NCBI GenBank assembly: GCA_963840975.1
Contig: CAWJBC010000002.1
Location: forward strand, 62,001-126,000
Source of the DNA: JAADJA01 sp963840975
Lineage (GTDB): Bacteria; Bacteroidota; Bacteroidia; Bacteroidales; JAADJA01
Reading direction: 5' to 3'
DNA: 64,000 nt
The notes below the pieces were generated by a model. That model saw nothing but the letters and a program-made list of their open reading frames with translations, was not told where the DNA came from and did no database searches. The translations under genes and the position numbers were made by a program. Shown piece after piece: positions 9,871-17,833 of this stretch (position 1 is the first letter of the stretch; each line of letters starts with the position of its first letter).

Positions 9871-10882
9871 ATATAGTAGGATATTTTTTAAATATTTCTT
9901 CCGATTTCATCAGAATGTCAACATACTGTGCCCGCCTGTATGCAAACGGGTCCTGAATGTTTTTCTTCGACATTTTACCTCTGAAATCATCGAGTTTTTT
10001 GTAATTTTTACTGCTCATCCATCGCTCAATATCATTCAACATTGCAGTGATTTGCTCTATTTTATTTTTGTACAGCGTACTAACAACCTGAACACAGTTT
10101 GCCCCGGCAAGTAACATAGAAATTACATCTTCTCCGGAAAAGATCCCGCGGCTACTGCAAATATTGGCTTTGATGTTCCCGTAAAGCAACCCGGCAACCC
10201 GCAATGGAAATCTGTTATCTTCATGCTGGCTCAGGTTATAGGGGTAATGCATTTCTTCCCTGTCAATATCAATCTCGGGCTGGAATAACCTGTTGAACAA
10301 TATAAAAGCATCAGCACCTAATTTATCCATTTCATTCACAACATAAAGAGGGTTGGTATAATAAGGACTCAGCTTTATTGCAACCGGTATTTTTATCGCT
10401 TTTTTAACTGCCCTGACAATGTCCAATTGTTCGTTTATGATGGCTTTACCAACGATTTCAAAATCTGAAGGTACATGGTAAAAATTAATCTCCAAACCGG
10501 CAACACCCGTTTGTTCAATCTTCATTGCATAATCCACCCAGCTATCCTCATCTATCGCGTTCAGGCTGCCAAAAACCGGGATGCCGACACTCTTCACAGC
10601 TTTTTGAAGATTCATCAGGTATTCTTCAGGTCCGGCATGTTCTATATCGGGAAACATGGAAATCATTTCTGCATTCCTTTCTGAAAATTCCTGCATTTGC
10701 TCTGAAATCTGAAGACTTTCGAGTTGTATTTGTTCTTCGAACAGGGACTTATATACGATGGCTGCAGCGCCGGCAGCCTCCATCCTTTTAAGGTTTTCAG
10801 CATGTGTAACAAGGTTGGATGCTCCAACGATAATGGGATTCTTTAATTCAATTCCCATGTATTTTGTCTTAAGATTTACCAT
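9869..10882 (-). CDS. Dihydroorotate dehydrogenase-like flavoprotein
   Basis: This 337-residue TIM-barrel protein of the dihydroorotate dehydrogenase superfamily shows KNPIIVGASNLV near the N-terminus, an AGAAAIVYKSLFEE stretch, VFGSLNA, and KLSPYY. The ATG at 10882 (MVNLKTKYMGIEL) is preferred; a TTG at 10891 would only add three residues. It lacks a clear match to the usual quinone-linked PyrD N-terminal helix, and its motifs diverge from canonical class 1 enzymes, so its substrate is uncertain; related proteins are annotated as dihydroorotate dehydrogenase-like. It is divergent from nifJ across 236 nt, raising the possibility of a redox link with ferredoxin metabolism; that is inference. 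Confidence 0.85.
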   Translation of the reverse strand: MVNLKTKYMGIELKNPIIVGASNLVTHAENLKRMEAAGAAAIVYKSLFEEQIQLESLQISEQMQEFSERNAEMISMFPDIEHAGPEEYLMNLQKAVKSVGIPVFGSLNAIDEDSWVDYAMKIEQTGVAGLEINFYHVPSDFEIVGKAIINEQLDIVRAVKKAIKIPVAIKLSPYYTNPLYVVNEMDKLGADAFILFNRLFQPEIDIDREEMHYPYNLSQHEDNRFPLRVAGLLYGNIKANICSSRGIFSGEDVISMLLAGANCVQVVSTLYKNKIEQITAMLNDIERWMSSKNYKKLDDFRGKMSKKNIQDPFAYRRAQYVDILMKSEEIFKKYPTI

Positions 10883-11046
10883 ATAATTCAAGTTTTAATT
10901 TCTATTTTCAATATTTCGATTATATATCTATTTTATAATTAAAGGTGGGCAAATGTATAAAATATTTCATATAGGTTTTCTAACACATTGTTTATCTAAA
11001 TTATTTCTAAATAAGGAGTACTCAATTAGTTGTAATAATTAATTAC

Positions 11047-11055
11047 TAATTTCGC
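11047..11055 (+). promoter_or_regulatory. Candidate -7 element upstream of nifJ
   Basis: TAATTTCGC resembles TAnnTTTGC with one mismatch and lies 64 nt before the nifJ ATG. A TTG at 11030-11032 is only 14 nt upstream, so the -33 match is weak. Confidence 0.35.
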
Positions 11056-11118
11056 CACCGTTGAAAAAGGTATTTTTTTGCAACTGATTTAGAGATAAGA
11101 TTTTAAAAATATTATACA

Positions 11119-14100
11119 ATGGCTAAAGTTAAAAAATTTATTACATGCGAAGGAAACTATGCTACCTCACATATTGCATATATGTTTAGTGAAGTAGCTT
11201 GTATTTATCCAATAACACCTTCTTCTGATATGGCAGAATATGTTGATCAGTGGGCTGCATATGGAAAGAAAAATATTTTTGGCGAAATAGTTGATGTCAG
11301 AGAGATGCAATCCGAAGCTGGAGCTGCCGGGGCGGTACACGGATCATTGCAGGCAGGTGCATTAACCAGTACCTACACTGCTTCACAGGGATTGTTATTG
11401 ATGATCCCCAATATGTACAAAATATCCGGTGAGTTATTGCCGGGCGTTTTCCATGTAAGCGCCCGAAGTCTGGCTGCTCATGCGCTTTCTATTTTCGGCG
11501 ATCACAGCGACGTGATGAGTACCCGGCAAACAGGCTTTGCCATGTTAGCAACGGCGAGTGTTCAGGAAATTATGGACCTTGCCGGAATAGCACATCTCTC
11601 TGCAATCAAAACCAGGGTTCCCTTCCTTCATTTTTTTGATGGATTCAGAACTTCTCATGAGGTGCAGAAAGTTGAAGAAATGCAAATGGAAGACCTTGCA
11701 AAACTACTTGATCACGAGGCATTGCAACGATTCAGAGAAAATGCTTTGAACCCTGAACATCCTGTAACGCGCGGTACAGCGCAAAATCCTGACATTTATT
11801 TCCAGGCCCGTGAAGCCACAACTATATTCTACGATAATATTCCTGATGTTGTAGAAAACTATATGAAGGAGATAAAAAAAATCACCGGACGGGAGTATCA
11901 TCCTTTTGATTATTATGGCGCCAAAGACGCCCAGCATATAATTGTTGCAATGGGTTCGGTTACCAATACCATTAAGGAGGTGATTGATCACCTTATGGAA
12001 AAAGGTGAAAAAGTTGGTTTGATAGCCGTACACCTCTACAGACCTTTCTCTGAAAAGTACTTTATGAAAATTTTTCCGAAAACTGTCAAAAAAATTGCTG
12101 TATTGGACAGAACAAAAGAAATCGGAGCCAATGGCGAACCTTTGTACCTTGATATACGGGACTTATTTTATGGGAAAAAAGATGCTCCGGTCATTGTTGG
12201 CGGACGTTACGGTTTAAGTTCGAAGGATACAACACCAGCCCATATTATAGCAGTGTATGAAAACCTGAAACTCAAAGAACCCAAAAACAGGTTTACCATC
12301 AGTATCAACGATGACGTGAAGCATTCATCGCTGCCTTTGCTTGCCCCGGTAAGGGTGACACCAAAGGGAACTCATGAAGCCAAATTTTATGGACTTGGCG
12401 CTGATGGTACCGTAGGTGCCAATAAAAACTCCATTAAGATCATCGGTGACAATACAAATAAATATGCACAGGGTTATTTTGCTTATGATTCAAAGAAATC
12501 AGGCGGGATTACAGTGTCGCACCTCAGATTTGGCGATAAACCTATAAATTCGACTTATCTTGTCAGTACACCCGATTTTGTGGCTTGTCACGTTCCGGCT
12601 TACCTCGAAAAATATGATATGCTCAAAGGGCTTAAGAAGGGTGGAACTTTCCTTTTAAACAGTATTTGGGACGAAGAAGAAACAAAAAAACAACTTCCGG
12701 ATCACATTAAAAAATACATGGCAGAAAATGAAATTAATTTTTATATCATCAATGCCACCAAAATAGCCCAGGGTATAGGTTTGGGAAACAGAACCAATAC
12801 TATCATGCAGTCGGCATTCTTTAAGGTTTCACAAGTTATTCCTTACAAAGATGCGGTTGACCAGATGAAGAAAGCCATTTACAAATCGTACGGTAAAAAG
12901 GGCGATATAATCGTAAATATGAACTATGCCGCTGTTGACAAAGGCGGAGATGTCCATAAAGTAAAAGTCCCGAAGGAATGGGCTAAATTAACCATTAAAG
13001 TAGAAAAAGACACCAGGGATTTACCTGATTTCATCAAGTACGTTTTTGAACCAATCAATAAGTTACAGGGAGATACTTTACCTGTCAGCGCTTTTAACGG
13101 TATGGAAGATGGTACGCTCCCATCAGGTAGTACTGCCTACGAAAAGCGCGGTATTGCAGTAAATGTTCCGGAATGGATTTCGGAAAACTGTATTCAGTGT
13201 AACCAGTGTTCTTATGTTTGTCCTCATGCCTGTATCAGGCCTTTCCTGCTGGATGAAAAAGAAACAAAAGGCTTGCTGAAAGGAACCGCCACCCTGAAAG
13301 CCATTCCAAAAACGTTTGACGGCTACCAGTTCAGAATACAGTTAAGTCCGCTGGATTGTACCGGCTGTGGCAATTGCGTTGAGGTTTGTCCTTCCAAAGA
13401 AAAATCTCTTGTTATGAAACCGCTGGCTACCCAAATGAAAGAGGCTGACAACTGGAATTACATGGATGCACATGTTACCTATAAGGATACCATTGTTGAA
13501 AAAGATAAGTCAGTTAAAAACAGTCAGTTCGCTCAACCCTTGTTTGAGTTTTCAGGAGCATGTGCGGGCTGTGGAGAAACTCCTTATGTAAAACTGGTTA
13601 CCCAGCTTTTCGGAGAACGGATGATGATTGCCAATGCCACCGGTTGTTCATCTATTTATGGAGGATCAGCTCCTTCCACACCTTACTGTCCAAGCAAAAA
13701 GAACGGAAGAGGACCAGCATGGGCAAACTCGCTCTTCGAAGACAATGCTGAATATGGCTACGGAATGGCAACCGCTATTAACAAACTCAGGAAAAGAGTC
13801 GCCTCAATAATGACCTCGGCTGACGGAAATGTCGCACCGGCAACGAAATTGTTGTTTGATGAATGGTTAAACTCCATGCATGATGGACAAAAGTCGGATG
13901 ATGTGTCCTTGAAACTTATTCCCCAATTGAAAAAAGAGAAAAGCCCTGTTGCGAAAGATCTTCTCAAACTCCAACAGTATTTTTCCAAAAAATCTGTTTG
14001 GATAATAGGAGGTGATGGTTGGGCTTATGATATTGGTTACGGCGGTTTGGATCATGTTATGGCATCCGGTGATGACATCAATGTACTGGTATTGGATACG

Positions 14101-14652
14101 GAAGTTTACTCCAACACAGGAGGACAAGCATCCAAATCAACTCCTGTTGGAGCTGTTGCAAAGTTTGCCGCTTCTGGTAAAAAGATCAGGAAAAAAGACC
14201 TTGGCGCTATGGCAATGACATACGGCTATGTTTATGTTGCTCAAATTGCAATGGGAGCTAGCCAGTCGCAAACGCTTAAAGCCATCCGCGAGGCTGAGGC
14301 TTACCCGGGACCATCCTTGATTATAGCTTACTCTCCGTGTATCAATCACGGCCTTAAATATGGCATGAGCAAAACCCAGGAAGAGGAAAAACTTGCTGTT
14401 GAAAGTGGTTACTGGCACTTGTACAGGTACAATCCTTTGCTGGAGAAAGAGGGTAAAAATCCTTTCACTCTTGATTCAAAAGATCCCGAGTGGACTAAAT
14501 TCCAGGATTTCCTTGGCAGGGAAGTTAGATATACCTCATTGAAAAAATCATTCCCTGCAAATGCTGCTGAATTGTTTACCGCTGCCGAAGAAAATGCAAA
14601 ATGGCGCTACGCAAGCTACAAAAGGATGGCGGAAATGAATTACCAAAAATAA
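11119..14652 (+). CDS. nifJ: Pyruvate:ferredoxin (flavodoxin) oxidoreductase, single-chain
   Basis: This 1177-residue enzyme oxidatively decarboxylates pyruvate with CoA to acetyl-CoA and CO2, passing electrons to ferredoxin; it is cytoplasmic and typical of anaerobes. Domain order: pyrimidine-binding domain I (IYPITPSSDMAEYVDQWAA), domain II/III with gamma-type sequence, a two-cluster ferredoxin domain (CIQCNQCSYVCPHAC from Cys691 and CTGCGNCVEVCPSKE from Cys747), and the thiamine diphosphate domain with CAGCGETPY, GGDGWAYDIGYGGLDH and DTEVYSNTGGQASKSTP. Length and all cluster cysteines match the family. The start ATG has the usual MAKVKKFITCEGN opening. It is monocistronic, with 313 nt of non-coding sequence downstream. 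Confidence 0.98.
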   Translation: MAKVKKFITCEGNYATSHIAYMFSEVACIYPITPSSDMAEYVDQWAAYGKKNIFGEIVDVREMQSEAGAAGAVHGSLQAGALTSTYTASQGLLLMIPNMYKISGELLPGVFHVSARSLAAHALSIFGDHSDVMSTRQTGFAMLATASVQEIMDLAGIAHLSAIKTRVPFLHFFDGFRTSHEVQKVEEMQMEDLAKLLDHEALQRFRENALNPEHPVTRGTAQNPDIYFQAREATTIFYDNIPDVVENYMKEIKKITGREYHPFDYYGAKDAQHIIVAMGSVTNTIKEVIDHLMEKGEKVGLIAVHLYRPFSEKYFMKIFPKTVKKIAVLDRTKEIGANGEPLYLDIRDLFYGKKDAPVIVGGRYGLSSKDTTPAHIIAVYENLKLKEPKNRFTISINDDVKHSSLPLLAPVRVTPKGTHEAKFYGLGADGTVGANKNSIKIIGDNTNKYAQGYFAYDSKKSGGITVSHLRFGDKPINSTYLVSTPDFVACHVPAYLEKYDMLKGLKKGGTFLLNSIWDEEETKKQLPDHIKKYMAENEINFYIINATKIAQGIGLGNRTNTIMQSAFFKVSQVIPYKDAVDQMKKAIYKSYGKKGDIIVNMNYAAVDKGGDVHKVKVPKEWAKLTIKVEKDTRDLPDFIKYVFEPINKLQGDTLPVSAFNGMEDGTLPSGSTAYEKRGIAVNVPEWISENCIQCNQCSYVCPHACIRPFLLDEKETKGLLKGTATLKAIPKTFDGYQFRIQLSPLDCTGCGNCVEVCPSKEKSLVMKPLATQMKEADNWNYMDAHVTYKDTIVEKDKSVKNSQFAQPLFEFSGACAGCGETPYVKLVTQLFGERMMIANATGCSSIYGGSAPSTPYCPSKKNGRGPAWANSLFEDNAEYGYGMATAINKLRKRVASIMTSADGNVAPATKLLFDEWLNSMHDGQKSDDVSLKLIPQLKKEKSPVAKDLLKLQQYFSKKSVWIIGGDGWAYDIGYGGLDHVMASGDDINVLVLDTEVYSNTGGQASKSTPVGAVAKFAASGKKIRKKDLGAMAMTYGYVYVAQIAMGASQSQTLKAIREAEAYPGPSLIIAYSPCINHGLKYGMSKTQEEEKLAVESGYWHLYRYNPLLEKEGKNPFTLDSKDPEWTKFQDFLGREVRYTSLKKSFPANAAELFTAAEENAKWRYASYKRMAEMNYQK

Positions 14653-14965
14653 CAGGGTAATACTTTTACTTGTAAGAGTCGGTTAAGCCCTGAAGTTTGA
14701 TGTTCGAAGTTGAGGCATAAGTTGGAGGTAATTTAGCGTTTTCATGACGGGAAAATGCAATCTGGTCTAAGCATGATCTTTTTAAAAGATTGTACCCTTA
14801 TTGCGTTTTTTGTGGTTAAATCTTCAGACTTCGAAATAGGTTGGTTAAGTCTTACCACGAAGAACACGAAGGGAAATGGTTCCCTGTTCAACGTTTCTTT
14901 TTGCTAACTGCTATTGCGGACTTCATTTTGTCTATCTCTTTCATTAGCTGACGAGAGTGTTGTCT
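14653..14965. other. Non-coding gap between convergent genes
   Basis: I see no gene here. The stretch contains a CCACGAAGAACACGAAGG-type short sequence at about 14857-14874, a motif that recurs in intergenic DNA of many bacterial genomes. No hairpin followed by a T-run is evident. Confidence 0.4.
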
Positions 14966-15421
14966 TTAGGTTTTCATAAAATCAAATGCGCCTTTACGTA
15001 AATTAATTCCATATTCAAGATATGCCTTCAGGCAGGCTAGAAAGTTTGCCCATCCTTCGGTGTTTTGCTTGAGCCATTTGATGCCGGCTGCATCATTGTT
15101 CCTGCTTTTCTCGGTAATAGCTACGATGGTTGCACCGTTTGGTGTTGTGGTAAGGGTCATTTCTACCAACTGTTCAATGTCATCTGTTGTCCAGTAGTAA
15201 GAAATGTATCTGTCCTTTTCTATTCTTCCCACACGGATTGGAAATTCCATTTCAAATTCAGGGAACTTCCAGGTAATTTGTTTGCCTTCTTCCATTTTCC
15301 CGCTGCTGCGCGAAATGAAATAATTTTTCATCTTTTCCGGTTCCACGATGGCTTCAAATATCTCATGCACTGGTTTGAGTATTTGCAATTTTGTCTGGAT
15401 TTCAAGTGTTTGAATTTTCAT
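14966..15421 (-). CDS. SRPBCC / AHSA1-type domain protein
   Basis: This is a 151-residue single-domain protein of the START/AHSA1 superfamily: KPVHEIFEAIVEPEKMKNYFISRSS, the W-x-F-x-E pattern around ITWKFPEFEMEFP, and WANFLACLKAYLEYGI at the C-terminus. Such proteins bind small hydrophobic ligands or act as co-chaperone-like domains; no specific substrate is visible. The ATG at 15421 (MKIQTLEIQ) is chosen because it follows the upstream nitrilase stop by 10 nt; the alternative ATG at 15448 would overlap the nitrilase end and add nine residues unrelated to the fold. It is very probably co-transcribed with the nitrilase. Confidence 0.85.
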   Translation of the reverse strand: MKIQTLEIQTKLQILKPVHEIFEAIVEPEKMKNYFISRSSGKMEEGKQITWKFPEFEMEFPIRVGRIEKDRYISYYWTTDDIEQLVEMTLTTTPNGATIVAITEKSRNNDAAGIKWLKQNTEGWANFLACLKAYLEYGINLRKGAFDFMKT

Positions 15422-15431
15422 AATTCCAGGA

Positions 15432-16400
15432 TCAAAATAAGTTTTCATGATTTTCTGTCAGGATTTCAATGATTGACTGCCGTTGTCTGTTGATACTTAA
15501 TTTCGTAACATCAGGACGTGAATAGTGACCGGACGGATCAAAGTTTTGCCGTTCTTCCAAAACCCTGTTAAAGTCTAATGTTTCAATAATCATTACTTCT
15601 TTATTGATTATCGGGCTAACTATCCATTCTCCATCGGGTCCTGCAATACACGACCCTCCATTCGCTAAAATTTTGGGCGCATTTTCCAGAATCTTATCCA
15701 CGTGCGGAGTATCCTGAGGAAAATCTTCAATAGTCATCAAACCTGAAACTGAAATCACAAATGACCTTGATTCCATTGCAATGAATCTTGTGATATCTTT
15801 TGTATTATGATCACTTCCGGGCCAAACTGCAATATGCAAATCTTCACCTAATCCATATAGAGCAGTCCTTGGCAATGGCATCCAGTTCTCCCAGCAATTA
15901 AGTCCGCCCAATGTAAATTGCTTTAGAGTGTGCACCTGTAAACCATTGCCATCTCCCGGTGACCAGGTCAACCGCTCATCATAAGTAGGTTGTAATTTTC
16001 GGTGTACGGATTTTATTTCACCTTGGGGATTAATATAAACCAGTGAACAATACAGACTGTGTCCGCCTCGATTTACTGCGCGTTCAACTATACCCAGATA
16101 GATAGCAATATTAAATTCTTTTGCCAGTTTACAAACTTCACTAAGGTCTGCCTTTTCCACTTGAATAGCATTCCGAAGGTAATGTGCATGCAATTCTTTT
16201 TGTATCGCCGAATTCCACTCTGCTCCATTGGTCAGGCTTATCCAAAATGGATAACCGGGTAAAATGGCTTCTCCAAAAACCACAAGTTCGCAGTTCTTTT
16301 TCCCGGCTTCTGTTATTGATTTGATGATTTTTTCAAGTGTTGTGTCTTTATTCAGCCAAACCGGTGAAATTTGCGCTAATGCCACTTTTAATGTATTCAT
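15432..16400 (-). CDS. Nitrilase / carbon-nitrogen hydrolase
   Basis: This 322-residue member of the nitrilase superfamily has the complete Glu-Lys-Cys triad: E44 in FGEAILPGYPFW, K135 in HRKLQPTYDERLTW, and C169 in GLNCWENWMPL. These flanking sequences are those of true (branch 1) nitrilases, which convert R-CN to the carboxylic acid and ammonia, rather than of amidases. It is cytoplasmic. It is the first gene of a two-gene unit with the SRPBCC protein. The substrate (aliphatic, aromatic or cyanide-related) cannot be set from the sequence. Nitrilases are patchily distributed in Bacteroidota, so acquisition by transfer is possible. Confidence 0.9.
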   Translation of the reverse strand: MNTLKVALAQISPVWLNKDTTLEKIIKSITEAGKKNCELVVFGEAILPGYPFWISLTNGAEWNSAIQKELHAHYLRNAIQVEKADLSEVCKLAKEFNIAIYLGIVERAVNRGGHSLYCSLVYINPQGEIKSVHRKLQPTYDERLTWSPGDGNGLQVHTLKQFTLGGLNCWENWMPLPRTALYGLGEDLHIAVWPGSDHNTKDITRFIAMESRSFVISVSGLMTIEDFPQDTPHVDKILENAPKILANGGSCIAGPDGEWIVSPIINKEVMIIETLDFNRVLEERQNFDPSGHYSRPDVTKLSINRQRQSIIEILTENHENLF

Positions 16401-16478
16401 TTAAGCCGGATATAATTAATTACATTAAGTTCATGAAGAAAGATGATTCCAAAAAATTGATTAAAATTTTCTGTCGAA

Positions 16479-16893
16479 TTAATTTTTCTTTGCCACCAGT
16501 TTACCAGCAATATAAGCTACAGGAATATAAGCGCCGACTAAATCTACAACTGTAAACCAGGTGGGTGAAGGAAGCATGAATACATTTATAATTCCTCCAG
16601 CCAGGAAAAGAATACCGATTCCCAATGCAAATTTCATTTTATGACTCACAGCTAAAAGCGCGGCAAGCAAATGCGCCTGCAAATGTACCAAGTGCATGAG
16701 CTAGAAAAGGCATTATAAAATGCCGGGGCTGGAATAAATGCATGGATGCTTTTAATCCTTCCATGGTAGTAACATCGGCTCCGTCGGGAGGAGGAATGAT
16801 TGAACTGCTGATCATGATAATTCCCATATTCACTAAGCTTCCGACAACAGCGCCGGCAACTACTGCCAAAATATTTCTAATGATTGAATTCAT
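16479..16893 (-). pseudogene. Small membrane protein, interrupted by a +1 frameshift
   Basis: Two overlapping frames together make one ~137-residue protein with four hydrophobic segments. The first (from the ATG at 16893) runs NSIIRNILAVVAGAVVGSLV to PFLAHALGTFAGAF, then goes out of frame; the second resumes LAALLAVSHKMKFALGIG and ends AYIAGKLVAKKN at 16479. One extra base at about 16668-16671, next to a TTT run, explains the break. The function is unknown; I recognise only a conserved-looking integral membrane protein. The break may be an assembly error, since several other genes in the window show the same kind of single-base insertion. Confidence 0.7.
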
Positions 16894-17045
16894 ATAGGAA
16901 ATTTTTAAAGTGTCAGACTTGTAGCATTGTAGTTCATTTCTTATTGATCAAAATAAAGGGTCCTAATCAGATAAGGTACTTTTAGATAACAAACCAACAG
17001 AGGAATGGTTTTGATGCCGAACCCCTGTATTTATTCAGCAATTAA

Positions 17046-17516
17046 TTATTTTCCACGAGTAATACCCGCTGGTTCAACTCCTTTTTTATCCCAATCCATT
17101 TCTATTGAATAGTAATTTACATCTTCGGGGACAACATTAATGTATTTACAAAATTATAAAACTTTGATTACCTTTAACGCATGTTTCAAACTGGAGAATG
17201 ATTAAACCGGCAATATCATCGGATTTTTTTTGTTGCTTAAAAAAAATTGAAGAATATCAAGCATTGCTTTACAAAATCATTGGCTACCAACTTATTACAA
17301 ACAATTTAAGCTGTTTCCTTTCTGAATGATCAAGATAAATAGATGGATTAAAAAACATGTAACTATTCAGTTTATTATTTACAATGAAATTTTCTGAACC
17401 TATCGTAGTAATGACACCACTTAAAATATTCTTAATCCAGCAAATGTAGGATTGTTAGCAGACTGATTCGTCACAAAAACATTAATAAAAAAATCACCTA
17501 TTTTAACCTGAATAAT
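17046..17516 (-). pseudogene. Decayed protein-coding remnant with several frame changes
   Basis: Reading the minus strand and changing frame gives consecutive protein-like pieces: VKIGDFFINVFVTNQSANN (17516 to 17421), then NILSGVITTIGSENFIVNN running on to FFNPSIYLDHSERKQLKLFV (17436 to 17284), then LVANDFVKQCLIFFNFF, then KKSDDIAGLIILQFETCVKG, then NVVPEDVNYYSIEMDWDKKG ending in GITRGK and TAA at 17046. Codon bias looks coding, but at least four frame changes and no start codon are present. The A-to-B change is not the single-base insertion seen elsewhere, so this looks like true decay. I do not recognise the family. The rest of the 0.9-kb gap (16894-17045 and 17517-17707) shows nothing coding. 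Confidence 0.5.
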
Positions 17517-17707
17517 TCATCACGCCAATGCCCAGAGATGCAAAGGTTTGAATTGAAACAAATTAAAAAGGAAGACATATTATAAGTTAATATGGAATAT
17601 TTGTTATTGTCGTTACTAAATTACTTATTCTATGCGACTTAGCGGCTTTGCGGGAGAGTTTATGAATTATGCAAGTTAAATATTGTTTTTATGAATAAAA
17701 TATTAAT

Positions 17708-17740
17708 TTTGATGGTAATAGTTATTTTTCATTAAATTTG
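17708..17740 (+). promoter_or_regulatory. Bacteroidota-type promoter for recQ
   Basis: TTTG at 17708-17711 and TAAATTTG at 17733-17740 are both full consensus matches, with a 21-nt spacer. The leader to the recQ ATG would be about 85 nt. Confidence 0.6.
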
Positions 17741-17833
17741 TATTAAAAGACAATTTTGATTCAGGTTAGTAGAAACCTCTTGAGTGTTAAAATTCAGATT
17801 TCTATTATCTTCACTATAATATAATTGGACAAG

